Source: Mesorhizobium sp. Root102
GTDB taxonomy: Bacteria > Pseudomonadota > Alphaproteobacteria > Rhizobiales > Rhizobiaceae
Length of the DNA: 64,000 nt
Direction: 5' to 3'
NCBI RefSeq assembly: GCF_001425625.1
Contig: NZ_LMCP01000034.1
Location: 80,551 to 144,550 of the forward strand
This document shows positions 44,438 through 52,706 of the stretch, piece by piece (positions within the stretch are counted from its first letter, which is position 1; the number at the start of each line of letters is the position of its first letter). Both the position numbers and the translations under genes were made by a program. The notes beneath the pieces are model-generated. The model was not told the DNA's origin. It was given only the letters and a program-made list of their open reading frames with translations, and ran no database searches.

Positions 44438-45283
44438 TTACTCTTTGGGGTGTCGGGCGAGGGCCAGCGCGCGGATGCGGTCGGCGACAGCGCTGTCGAC
44501 CGGGTTGTAGACGGTCAGGCTCAAATCCGGCCGGCCGTCGACCGCGAACCCCGAATATTCCAGATCGATATCGCCGAGTTCCGGGTGTTTCAGGCGCTTT
44601 GTCCCTTCGCCGTGGCTGAGCACATCGTTTTCCCGCCACAGGGCGGCAAATTCGGGGCTGACGCTGCAAAGTTCGTCGACAAGCTGGGCGACCTCGGAGA
44701 CCGCGCCGGCGCGGGCCGCATCGGCGCGGAATGCGCCCACCACGAAACGGGCAAGGTTTTCCCAGTCGTGCTGCTTGGCGCGGATATGGGGACTGCGGAA
44801 CATGAAGCGCAGGATGTTGCGCTGGCCGGCGGGCAGGGCGCTGTAGTCGGTCAGCACGACCTGCGCGGCGCGGTTCCAGGCAACGACGTCCCAGGTGGCG
44901 GTCTTGACCAAAGCCGGGCTGGCATCGAGCGTGTCGATGAGGCGTTGCAGCCGGGGGCTGACGCCCTCCACGCCCCTGTAGCGGACCTCGGGCGGGCGCC
45001 CCAGCCCGAGCATGAAAAGATGTTCGCGTTCCGCCTCGGTCAGCAGCAGCCCCTTGGCGATGCGGTTGAGGACATCGGCCGAAGGCGCGCCGCCCCGGCC
45101 CTGTTCCAGCCATGTGTACCAGGTCGGGCTTATGTTGGCGCGCTTGGCGACCTCTTCGCGGCGCAGTCCCGGCGTGCGTCGGCGCCCCGAGAAGCCGAAG
45201 GACGCCGGATCGAGCCGCGTGCGCCGGTCTTTCAGGAACGCTGCCAGTGAGCCGGCGGAATTGGAGGGCATCCTGTTAGCCAT
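44438..45283 (-). CDS. XRE family regulator with MmyB-like ligand domain
   Basis: The product has 281 residues. The helix-turn-helix is RTPGLRREEVAKRANISPTW, then YTWLEQGRGGAPSADVLNRI. The C-terminal PAS-like MmyB ligand domain starts around DASPALVKTATWDVVAWNRA and continues with FMFRSPHIRA. Such regulators are typically divergent from and repress a neighbouring SDR or epimerase gene, and here the divergent partner is exactly that. The intergenic gap is AT-rich. Confidence 0.92.
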   Translation of the reverse strand: MANRMPSNSAGSLAAFLKDRRTRLDPASFGFSGRRRTPGLRREEVAKRANISPTWYTWLEQGRGGAPSADVLNRIAKGLLLTEAEREHLFMLGLGRPPEVRYRGVEGVSPRLQRLIDTLDASPALVKTATWDVVAWNRAAQVVLTDYSALPAGQRNILRFMFRSPHIRAKQHDWENLARFVVGAFRADAARAGAVSEVAQLVDELCSVSPEFAALWRENDVLSHGEGTKRLKHPELGDIDLEYSGFAVDGRPDLSLTVYNPVDSAVADRIRALALARHPKE

Positions 45284-45360
45284 TATACCATGATAAGATC
45301 ACTACTTTAATAGAATAATAGACCAGCAATATTACGCAGGCAACTGTGCAGGAGATTTGC

Positions 45361-46243
45361 ATGCGTATCTTTCTCACCGGCGCGACCGGTTTCATCGGTT
45401 CGGCGCTGGTTCCCGAACTCATCAAGGCGGGCCACCAGGTGGTCGGCGTGACTCGCTCCGACGCCGGCGCCGAGGCGCTGGCCGCCGCGGGTGCCGAGGT
45501 GCACCGGGGGACCCTCGAAGATCCCGAGGGGCTGCGAGACGGCGCGGCGAAGGCGGAGGCCGTGATCCACACGGCATTCGACCACGACTTTTCGCGGTTT
45601 GCCGAGAATTGCGAAAAGGACAAGCGCGTCATCTCCGCCCTCGGCGCCGCACTGGCCGGCTCCGACCGGCCGCTGGTGATCACCTCCGGCGTCGGCATGG
45701 GCAGCCCCGGGCATGGCCAGTTGGCGATCGAGGACGTCTTCAACACCGGCCATCCCAATCCCCGCATTGCCTCCGAACTGGCCGGCAATGCCTTGCTGGA
45801 GGCCGGCGTCAACGTGTCGGTGGTGCGCCTGCCCCAGGTCCACAACCCGGTCAAGCAGGGCCTCATCTCGCCGCTCATCGAGATCGCACGTGAAAAAGGC
45901 GTCTCGGCCTATGTCGGCGAAGGCCGCAATCGCTTCTCCGCCGGCCGACGCGGCGCGGGTTTACCGGCTTGCGGTGGAAAAGCGGCAGCCGGGCGCTCGC
46001 TATCACGCGGTCGGCGAGGAAGGTGTCGACGTGCGTGCCATCGCCGAGGCGCTTGGCCGGGGTCTGAAATTGCCAGTCGTTTCCATCGCGCCGGAAAAGG
46101 CGGCGGAGCATTTCGGCTGGATGGCGATGTTCGCGCCGATGGACCTGCCGGCCTCCAGCGCGCTGACACAGGCACGGCTGGGCTGGCATCCGACCGGCCC
46201 GACGCTGATCGCCGATCTCGACGCCATGCAATATGCCGTTTGA
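45361..46243 (+). pseudogene. NAD-dependent epimerase/SDR, frameshifted
   Basis: The start MRIFLTGATGFIGSALVPEL (with GGAG upstream) is an extended SDR Rossmann fold. The frame is normal to about YVGEGRNRFSA (near 45940), then turns into arginine-rich nonsense. A different frame restores the family: DAARVYRLAVEKRQPGARYH, VSIAPEKAAEHFGWMA, ending LDAMQYAV at 46243. Family members have about three more residues (VHVx) at the break, so roughly 8 bases appear deleted. The intact protein would be about 290 residues. It is divergent from the XRE/MmyB-like regulator. Confidence 0.85.
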
Positions 46244-46278
46244 CGGGCTGAAGCCTCGGCGCTGACGCGGACGACATA

Positions 46279-46314
46279 GGGCCTGTAATCTCAGTCAGAT
46301 TACCGGCCCTTTTT
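46279..46314. terminator. Rho-independent terminator
   Basis: GGGCCTGTAATCT pairs with AGATTACCGGCCC (one mismatch) around a 5-base loop, followed by TTTTT. It lies between the epimerase gene (plus) and the RibD-like gene (minus) and may serve both. Confidence 0.8.
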
Positions 46315-46325
46315 GTACGAGCGCA

Positions 46326-47024
46326 TCATTCAGGGGTAACGGCGTAGCGCAAGTGGACGAGCCCATGCGCCAGCGCCTCGCAGCTCTTCAGGGACAACTG
46401 CATCTTGCCCGCCAGGCCGCTCTCGCCGAACTCGACGAAGGCCTGGTTCCCGGCGCGTCCATCGATCGCGGGTGCAACGAGAAGACTCAACTCATCGACA
46501 AGGCCGGCTGCGAAGAAGGAGCCGTTGATGCCGGCGCCGCCCTCAAGCAGCAGCCGGCGGATGCCGAGTTCACGTCCGAGAATCTCGACCATCGCGGCGA
46601 GATCGATCTCGGCGGCTTCCGCGACGATATAGGACACGCCGTCGGCGGCGAGCTCGGCCAGGTGGCTGTCGGCAACGTCAGGCCCAAGCAGCACCACGAC
46701 ATGATCGCCGCCGATGTCCGGTTTGGAAAAGTGAAGCTTGCCCGAGGCATCGAGCGCCACGGCATAACTGCCCGCACCCATTTGCGCGAAATGATAGGGC
46801 CGGTCGACCTTGCCGGCTTTGGCCGGCGGGTGCGCGCCGGCCTTGCTCATCTCGGCCATGGTGACGCGGCCGACGATCCAGGCATGGCCCGCGAGATCCC
46901 CGTGGATCTGCTCATAGAGACTTGACCACTCGGCCCGGGTGCCGTCGGGGCTCTTGGTATAGCGGCTCGGGTGGAGGCTGCCATCAAGGGATGCCAGCAT
47001 ATGGCAGATGATTTGCGGCTTCAT
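46326..47024 (-). CDS. RibD C-terminal/dihydrofolate reductase-like protein
   Basis: The product has 232 residues, with GGAGAAACCGC before the start. It has the DHFR-like fold of RibD reductase domains: PQIICHMLASLDGSLHPSRY at the start, AGHAWIVGRVTMAEMSK, and the NADPH loop RRLLLEGGAGINGSFFAAGL. Standalone members are NADPH reductases of unknown substrate and are not necessarily in riboflavin synthesis; no rib genes are nearby. Confidence 0.9.
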   Translation of the reverse strand: MKPQIICHMLASLDGSLHPSRYTKSPDGTRAEWSSLYEQIHGDLAGHAWIVGRVTMAEMSKAGAHPPAKAGKVDRPYHFAQMGAGSYAVALDASGKLHFSKPDIGGDHVVVLLGPDVADSHLAELAADGVSYIVAEAAEIDLAAMVEILGRELGIRRLLLEGGAGINGSFFAAGLVDELSLLVAPAIDGRAGNQAFVEFGESGLAGKMQLSLKSCEALAHGLVHLRYAVTPE

Positions 47025-47353
47025 GCGGTTTCTCCAGGGATGGGCTCAGGCGCGGTTCAAACTAGTGCCGCTGCCGGAGAATGGAAGCCGGACACCGCGG
47101 CTCCGCCACAAATCCGACAATTCAGATAATTTGCACGGCAACGCTGTTATATCGATGTTGCACAAATGGTTGACCCTGGGCTAGCATCGCCGCGCAGGCG
47201 TCGATGGGAGGCTCTTTTTACAGCGGCGGCCAGCTGGAGCGGCATGCGTTTTCGGGCGCAGGGAGGATGCTCCAACACTTTGAACCGACGCATGATCCTT
47301 CCTGAAACCGATCCCGGTTTTCGGGATCGTGCGTTCTTGTGGAGGAGGATCCC
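47025..47353. other. Intergenic region before RbsB-type gene, with a palindrome
   Basis: No gene is seen in these 329 bases. The region near 47110-47170 is AT-richer and probably holds the promoter. At 47290-47332 there is a hairpin: GCATGATCC...GGGATCGTGC with an inner CGATCCCG/CGGGATCG stem. This is the form of a common rhizobial intergenic palindrome. It ends 21 bp before the start of the binding-protein gene. Confidence 0.5.
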
Positions 47354-48301
47354 ATGAACAGACGCGAATTCCTGCTGTCGTCCGCGGCCTTTGGCGCCAT
47401 GATGCTTGCCGCACCTTCGGTGTTTGCGCAGGACAAGCTCACCATTCTCGGCTCGGTGCCCAATCTCGGCTTTCCGTTCTTCGTGCACATGCTGAACGAG
47501 ATCAAGGCGGAAGCCGCCGCGCAAGGCGTCAATTTGACCGAGAGCGACGGCCAGAACTCGGCCACCAAGCAGACCGCCGACATCGAGGCGGCCCTGGTGC
47601 AGAAGGTCAACGCCATCGTCATCTCGCCGCTCGACGTCAACGCGCTGGCGCCGGCCATCGAGGAGGCGGTCAAGGCCGGCGTTCCCGTGGTGACGATCGA
47701 CCGCCGCGTCGACGGTGTCGAGGGCATTTTGGCCCATGTCGGCGCCGACAACGTTAAGGGCGGCGAAGCGGAAGCCAAAGCCATGGTGGCGGCGTTCCCC
47801 AACGGCGCCAAGATCTTCCATCTGCAGGGCCAGCCCGGCGCCGGTCCGGCGATCGACCGCAACAAGGGCGTGCACAATGTGCTCGATCCCCTGAAGGACA
47901 AGTACCAGATCGTCTTCGAGCAGACCGCCAACTTCGCCCGCGCCGAGGCGCTGTCGGTGACCGAGGCCGGGCTTGCCGCCAACGGCAAGCCGGACGCCAT
48001 CGTCTGCGCCAATGACGACATGGCGCTTGGCGCCATGGAGGCCTGCGCGGCGCGTAACTTCACCGACGTCAAGATCTACGGCTTCGACGCGCTGCCGGAA
48101 GCGCTGGTCGCGGTGCGCGACGGCAAGCTCGCCGGCACCGTCGAGCAGTTCCCCGGCGAGCAGTCGCGCACGGCGGTGCGCATCGCGGTGGCCTTTGCCA
48201 AGGACAAGACCGAGCCGAAGGAGAAGCTGGTGCTGCTGACGCCGATCGTCATCGGCAAGGACAATCTCGACAAGGCGGAGCGGATTGGCGAGACGAAGTA
48301 G
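47354..48301 (+). CDS. Sugar ABC transporter substrate-binding protein (RbsB type)
   Basis: The product has 315 residues from MNRREFLLSSAAFGAMMLAA, a twin-arginine-type leader (NRREFLLSS) with cleavage after VFAQ. The mature part is a type 2 periplasmic-binding fold: IVISPLDVNALAPAIEEAVK, GVPVVTIDRRVDG, KPDAIVCANDDMALGAMEA and FDALPEALVAVRDGKL. It binds a monosaccharide such as ribose, galactose or an inositol. A palindromic repeat separates it from the ATPase gene. Confidence 0.93.
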   Translation: MNRREFLLSSAAFGAMMLAAPSVFAQDKLTILGSVPNLGFPFFVHMLNEIKAEAAAQGVNLTESDGQNSATKQTADIEAALVQKVNAIVISPLDVNALAPAIEEAVKAGVPVVTIDRRVDGVEGILAHVGADNVKGGEAEAKAMVAAFPNGAKIFHLQGQPGAGPAIDRNKGVHNVLDPLKDKYQIVFEQTANFARAEALSVTEAGLAANGKPDAIVCANDDMALGAMEACAARNFTDVKIYGFDALPEALVAVRDGKLAGTVEQFPGEQSRTAVRIAVAFAKDKTEPKEKLVLLTPIVIGKDNLDKAERIGETK

Positions 48302-48338
48302 GGGGTGGGGACCGGTCGATTGGAGAGGCCGGCCGGAC

Positions 48339-48376
48339 AGCACCTCCCTCTGTCCGGCAGGACAGAGGGGGGTGCT
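48339..48376. repeat. RIME-like hairpin repeat (copy c)
   Basis: AGCACCTCCCTCTGTC (48339-48354) pairs over 16 bp with GACAGAGGGGGGTGCT (48361-48376), one G-T wobble, around a CGGCAG loop. It is located between the binding-protein and ATPase genes of the importer, where it could adjust message levels. Confidence 0.7.
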
Positions 48377-48419
48377 CCAGCGGTAACGAGCGGCATGAAC
48401 TGCAATCCGGGAGCCACCC

Positions 48420-49994
48420 TTGCCAGCTGAAGCCGCATCGCCCGAACCCATCCTGCTTGCCGTCGAAGGCATCACCAAGCATTTCTCCGGCGTGACGGCG
48501 CTCAGCGACGTTTCGCTCGACATCCGACCCGGCGAGATTCTCGGCCTGCTTGGCGAGAACGGCGCCGGCAAATCGACGCTGCTGAAAATCCTGTCGGGCG
48601 TCATGCCGCCGTCGAGCGGGCATATCATTTTCGACGGCGCCGACTATCAGCCGGCGAGCCCGCAAGATGCCAAGCGGCTCGGCATCGTCACCATCTACCA
48701 GGAGCTCAGCCTGATCCCGACGCTGACGGTGGCGGAGAACATCTTTATCGGCCGCGCGCCGACCGGTCCGCTCGGGCTGGTGAGCTGGAGACGCATGGAG
48801 CAAGAGTCCCGCGCGATCATCGCCCGCGTCGGCCTCTCCATCGATCCGATGACGCCGGTGTCGGCGCTATCGGTGGCCGAGCAGCAGCTGGTCGAGATCG
48901 CTCGTGCGCTGTCGCTGAAAAGCCGGCTGATCATCATGGATGAGCCGACCTCGGCGCTGACCGAGACCGAAGTGCAGCGGCTGCTGTCGATCATGGACCG
49001 ACTGCGCAAGGACAAGGTCGCCATCATGTTCGTCACCCACCGGCTGGAGGAGGCGTCCGCCATCTGCGACCGCATGACGGTGCTGCGCGACGGACGGCTG
49101 GCCGGGCATCTTGACCGCGAGGGCGGACCGATCGCGCTGCCGAAAATCATCGAGAAGATGGTCGGCCGCGCGGCGTCGGAACTCTATGCACGGCCGGCGC
49201 AGCGCGCGGTGGCCGGCGATGTCGTTCTGTCGGTGCGCGGATTGCGCACCGTGCGCGACCCCGAGGCGCCGCACGCCATCGTGCTCGACGGCGTCGACAT
49301 CGATCTCAAGGCCGGCGAGATCCTTGGCGTTGCCGGGCTCGTCGGCTCGGGCCGAACCGAACTGGCGCGCGCTATTTTCGGAGCCGACCGCATCGCGGCC
49401 GGCACCATCACGCTCGACGGCAAGCAAATCGCGCCGGCATCGCCGGCGGATGCCATCGCGCTCGGCATCGGCCTTGTGCCGGAGGACCGCAAGCACCAGG
49501 CGATCTTTGCTGCACTCGGCATCCTGGCGAATTTCTCCGTCGCCTCGCTGGGCAGCTTCAGCAACGGCTTCGGCTTCATGGCCGAGCGGCGCGAGCGCGA
49601 TGCGCTCGCCGGTTTCAGGAAAATGCTGTCGATCCGCATGGCCTCGGCCGAGCAGGCGATCGAGGGCCTGTCGGGCGGCAACCAGCAGAAGGTGATCCTG
49701 GCGCGCTGGCTGGCGCGCGATCCCAAGGTGCTGATCGTGGATGAGCCGACGCGCGGCGTCGATGTCGGGGCCAAGACCGAGGTGCACCAGATACTGGTGC
49801 AGCTTGCGGCGCGCGGCATTGCGGTAATGATGATCTCGTCGGAACTGCCGGAGGTGCTGGCGGTGTCGGACCGCATCGTCACCATGCGCCGCGGACGCAT
49901 TACCGGGCAGATGCCGGGCGTCGAGGCAAACGAGGAGAAGCTGATGGAACTGATGGCGCTCGACAGGCAGGACGCGAAGGGGCAGGCACGATGA
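48420..49994 (+). CDS. Sugar ABC transporter ATP-binding protein (RbsA type)
   Basis: The product has 524 residues with two fused ATPase halves. The first has GENGAGKSTLLKILSG, ALSVAEQQLVEIARALS and LIIMDEPTSALTETE. The second has the degenerate Walker A GLVGSGRTELARAIFG and a clear signature LSGGNQQKVILARWLARDPK. This asymmetry is typical of CUT2 ATPases. The start is a TTG at 48420 behind GGGAGCCACCC, as no ATG or GTG fits. It overlaps the permease gene by 4 bp. Confidence 0.93.
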   Translation: MPAEAASPEPILLAVEGITKHFSGVTALSDVSLDIRPGEILGLLGENGAGKSTLLKILSGVMPPSSGHIIFDGADYQPASPQDAKRLGIVTIYQELSLIPTLTVAENIFIGRAPTGPLGLVSWRRMEQESRAIIARVGLSIDPMTPVSALSVAEQQLVEIARALSLKSRLIIMDEPTSALTETEVQRLLSIMDRLRKDKVAIMFVTHRLEEASAICDRMTVLRDGRLAGHLDREGGPIALPKIIEKMVGRAASELYARPAQRAVAGDVVLSVRGLRTVRDPEAPHAIVLDGVDIDLKAGEILGVAGLVGSGRTELARAIFGADRIAAGTITLDGKQIAPASPADAIALGIGLVPEDRKHQAIFAALGILANFSVASLGSFSNGFGFMAERRERDALAGFRKMLSIRMASAEQAIEGLSGGNQQKVILARWLARDPKVLIVDEPTRGVDVGAKTEVHQILVQLAARGIAVMMISSELPEVLAVSDRIVTMRRGRITGQMPGVEANEEKLMELMALDRQDAKGQAR

Positions 49995-51007
49995 GCGTGG
50001 CGGGCGAACAGAACCAGCGCGGCGGCATCAATTTCGCGCGGCTGTTGATGAGTTTCGGGCCGCTCCTGTTCCTGGCCGCGCTGATCGTCGTCTTCACCGT
50101 GCTGAAGCCGAGCTTCATGGATCCGATCAACCTGTTCAACATCACGCGGCAGATCTCGATCACCGGGCTGATCGCGCTCGGCATGACCTTCGTCATTCTC
50201 ACCGCCGGCATCGACCTGTCGGTCGGCTCGCTGCTCGCTTTCTGCGGCATGGTCGCCGCCGTGGTGGCCAAGGGCGGGACCGCCAACACGCTGTCGCTGT
50301 CGACCTCAGGTACGCAGGGCTATGGCTGGTTCGCCGCACTGCTGGCCGCCGTCGTGGTCGGCGCTGCGGCAGGCGGCGTGCAGGGGCTTGTCATCACCCG
50401 GCTGAAAGTGCCTCCCTTCGTCGTCACGCTGGGCGGGCTGACGGTGTTTCGCGGGCTGACGCTAACCATCTCCAATGGCGGCCCGATCTCGGGCTTCGAC
50501 GCCTCGATGCGCTGGTTCGGCACCGGGCTGATCGGTCCCGTGCCGGTGCCGGCGCTGATCTTCGCGGCGGCCGCCGTCGTGTGCCACATCGTGCTGCGCT
50601 ACACGCGCTATGGCCGCGCCGTCTATGCCGTCGGCGGCAATGCCGAGGCGGCACGGCTGTCGGGTCTGCGCGTCGACCGCATCCTGGTCTCGGTCTATGT
50701 CATCGTCGGCTTCTTCGCCGGGCTCGCCGCCTTCGTGCTGTCGGCGCGGCTCAACTCTTCGGAAGCGGTGGCCGGCATCGGCTACGAGCTGACGGTCATT
50801 TCGGCCGTCGTCATCGGCGGCACCTCGCTGTTCGGCGGCATCGGCTCGGTCGGCGGCACAGTGGTCGGGGCAGCGCTCATCGGCGTGCTGCAGAACGGGC
50901 TGCAGTTCAACAACGTGTCCTCCTACACGCAAAGCATCGTCATCGGGCTCATCCTGATCCTGGCGGTGGCATTCGACCGGTGGCTGAAGTCGCGGGTGCG
51001 GCGGTGA
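49991..51007 (+). CDS. Sugar ABC transporter permease (RbsC type)
   Basis: The product has 338 residues with eight to ten helices. CUT2 marks are FNITRQISITGLIALGMTFV, LTAGIDLSVGSLLAFCGM, RYTRYGRAVYAVGGNAEAAR and ELTVISAVVIGGTSLFGGIG. It is the last gene of the importer, translationally coupled to the ATPase (ATGA). No sugar kinase or regulator sits nearby, so the substrate is open. Confidence 0.94.
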   Translation: MSVAGEQNQRGGINFARLLMSFGPLLFLAALIVVFTVLKPSFMDPINLFNITRQISITGLIALGMTFVILTAGIDLSVGSLLAFCGMVAAVVAKGGTANTLSLSTSGTQGYGWFAALLAAVVVGAAAGGVQGLVITRLKVPPFVVTLGGLTVFRGLTLTISNGGPISGFDASMRWFGTGLIGPVPVPALIFAAAAVVCHIVLRYTRYGRAVYAVGGNAEAARLSGLRVDRILVSVYVIVGFFAGLAAFVLSARLNSSEAVAGIGYELTVISAVVIGGTSLFGGIGSVGGTVVGAALIGVLQNGLQFNNVSSYTQSIVIGLILILAVAFDRWLKSRVRR

Positions 51008-51074
51008 GGGCTGGGAGGTGGGGCTTCGAAACGAGGCGGACTATTCGGATCCTCTCCAAGAGGGGCAGGAAATT

Positions 51075-51380
51075 ATGAGGACCTTCACCGAGAGGCTGAT
51101 TGGAAAGTCGATAAAGAGCATTCACAATGACGAGCCGGGATACGGCATCAGCATAAGCTTGTCAGACGGCGCAGGGTTCTCTGTAAATACAGAAGTGACG
51201 GCACTTCTGACCGAAAGGTATGCCAAACTGGTCGAACATGTAACGATTACGAAGGAGCAGGTTACCTTGCATCTTACCGGCAATGGTTTTGTAGCCATTT
51301 CCGTAGATCGCGAACGCTTCTTCGACGAAGTTGAGTTGTTCGTTTATCACGACAACGAGGGTATGGTCGTCGAAAACTGA
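51075..51380 (+). CDS. Uncharacterised small protein of lower GC content
   Basis: The product has 101 residues from MRTFTERLIGKSIKSIHNDE, with GGGGCAGGAAATT upstream. It is soluble, with alternating beta-like strands (GYGISISLSDGAGFSVNTEV, EQVTLHLTGNGFVAISVDRE) and an acidic end (LFVYHDNEGMVVEN). Its base composition is clearly less GC-rich and its codon use less biased than the neighbouring importer genes, suggesting recent acquisition. I do not recognise the family. Proteins of this size and fold are sometimes immunity proteins, but nothing here shows that. Confidence 0.6.
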   Translation: MRTFTERLIGKSIKSIHNDEPGYGISISLSDGAGFSVNTEVTALLTERYAKLVEHVTITKEQVTLHLTGNGFVAISVDRERFFDEVELFVYHDNEGMVVEN

Positions 51381-51422
51381 TCTGCGCTACTGCGATCAGC
51401 GTTCGCGCGCAATGCTGGGCCG

Positions 51423-51785
51423 TCAGGCCGCTTCCCTTGCCCAGAGCCGGTGGCCGTACCGGCGGAAGAAGCGCGCCACGAGGCGTTGCTGCCTGGCCCT
51501 GGCAAGGTCGGCCAGGCACCGCTCCTGGCGCCAGCGCGGCATGTTGCGCCAGCAGGCGATGAAGCGGTTGGTGTCCTCAACAGCTTCTTCCGCCGACAGC
51601 GCCGGGCCGATCGAGGCCAGGAACAGCGCTTCTGACTGTTTCAACTCGTCGATGACGGCCTTGCGGCTCATGTGATCGTGGCGGGCACGCTCGATGCCGT
51701 TGCGGCGGATGGCTTCGAAGGCGTCTAGGAGGGCAGGGCTGTCGCCGGTGTAACCGCAGGCGCGGGCGAAATCGGCGGCGTCCAT
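51423..51785 (-). CDS. Uncharacterised protein of the regulator islet
   Basis: The product has 120 residues from MDAADFARACGYTGDSPALL, with GGGAGTGACC upstream. It is all-helical and charged, with LKQSEALFLASIGPALSAEE, a WRNMPRWRQERCLADLARAR segment and a basic end (ARFFRRYGHRLWAREAA). I do not recognise it. Its upstream region carries the 17-bp motif shared with the gene divergent from the S24 repressor, so it may be under that repressor. Confidence 0.55.
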   Translation of the reverse strand: MDAADFARACGYTGDSPALLDAFEAIRRNGIERARHDHMSRKAVIDELKQSEALFLASIGPALSAEEAVEDTNRFIACWRNMPRWRQERCLADLARARQQRLVARFFRRYGHRLWAREAA

Positions 51786-51844
51786 GGTCACTCCCGGGCT
51801 TGATGTGGCGGTGGGCTCGGATGCCGACTCACATTTACGAGTTA

Positions 51845-51861
51845 ATATAAGCACAACTCAA
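51845..51861 (-). promoter_or_regulatory. Shared 17-bp operator/promoter motif, site 1
   Basis: On the minus strand this reads TTGAGTTGTGCTTATAT, ending in a -10-like TTATAT about 60 bp before the 51785 gene start. It matches the motif at 53463-53479 in 16 of 17 positions. Confidence 0.55.
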
Positions 51862-51971
51862 ATATGAGCAGAAGAAAAACTTTTGGGACTGTTTGAAAAC
51901 TGCGACTCGACTCCCGGTGCAAAACGCAGGAATATACGAACAAATCAGGAACAAAAGGCGAGGGAGGGGCG

Positions 51972-52274
51972 ATGGCATTGCCGGGCAGGGAACCAGTGAT
52001 CGCGCATGTCGCCTCGATCTCGGTTGAGTGCGCCGATTGCGGCCGCAACCGTTGGTGGCGGCCCGATCAGCTGAAGCGGTTCGGGTTGACGGGCAATACG
52101 CCGCTGGCCGCCCTGTCGGGCCGCGTCGTCTGCTCGGCCTGCCGCGCCGACGGGCTGCCGGGCGCGACCGTTACGATCCAGGCGGCGTTCATCGACGAAC
52201 GCCAGCGCGTGCGCAGCGAAGCGCAGATGCTGAATGAGCGCGAGGTGCAGCTGGAGGGGTCGAGGCGGGCGTGA
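51972..52274 (+). CDS. Small zinc-ribbon-like protein
   Basis: The product has 100 residues, with GGGAGGGGCG just before the ATG. Two CxxC pairs, ECADCGRNRWW and VCSACRADGLPG, form a likely zinc ribbon. The C-terminus is helical and charged (ERQRVRSEAQMLNEREVQLE). It looks like the small phage-associated zinc-finger proteins found near integrated elements in rhizobia. No function is assigned. Confidence 0.65.
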   Translation: MALPGREPVIAHVASISVECADCGRNRWWRPDQLKRFGLTGNTPLAALSGRVVCSACRADGLPGATVTIQAAFIDERQRVRSEAQMLNEREVQLEGSRRA

Positions 52275-52706
52275 GGGGAGATAACTGAGCGAGGCAGCCC
52301 GTATCCGTGTCGGACGAACCAACATGGCTGGTTCTGCTTGGCCGTGCCCTTCACCTCGGTCGCGGTATGGATCCTAGGGTCTCCACGACGCCGCGGCGCG
52401 GCTGCTTCGCCCTAGGATGACGACGGGAGAGGGGCTTTTGGCTATGTTCCAAAGTCCGCGCTTGACGTCTGCTCCAGTTCAGCGCTGTGAGCTATCCTAT
52501 GCGGTGGTCTCAGGTCTTTGCGATTGGCTTCCAAGTCTCCATGATTTCGTCTTCCTAGGGCGGAGCAGGAGCGAAGCGACGTCGCGGAGACCCTGGGATC
52601 CATGCCGTGACTTTGGGGAGATGCGAGGACGCAAAACGATCCGCCCTGCCGTGCAAAGCGCGCCGACGCTGGCGATTCCTTTCCGTAAGGAAGGTCTGCC
52701 GACCCG
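52275..52706. other. Gene-free stretch with a large inverted repeat
   Basis: No convincing gene is seen in these 432 bases; open frames here have no coding-like composition. Two arms, 52361-52425 and 52548-52610, are imperfect reverse complements of each other over about 60 bp. Both carry ATGGATCC(T/C)(A/-)GGGTCTCC near one end and CGCCCTAGGA near the other. Confidence 0.6.
52361..52610. repeat. Inverted pair of a rhizobial palindromic repeat
   Basis: The left arm (52361-52425) and the reverse complement of the right arm (52548-52610) align through GGTATGGATCCTAGGGTCTCC / GGCATGGATCCCAGGGTCTCC and TTCGCCCTAGGATGACG / TCCGCCCTAGGAAGACG. About 120 bp separate the arms. Each arm is itself partly palindromic (CCTAGG at both ends). 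Confidence 0.7.

Noticed and set aside
52417..52690. Open frame in the gap before the S24 repressor
   Set aside because: It overlaps the inverted repeat, has no ribosome binding site and no coding-like composition.
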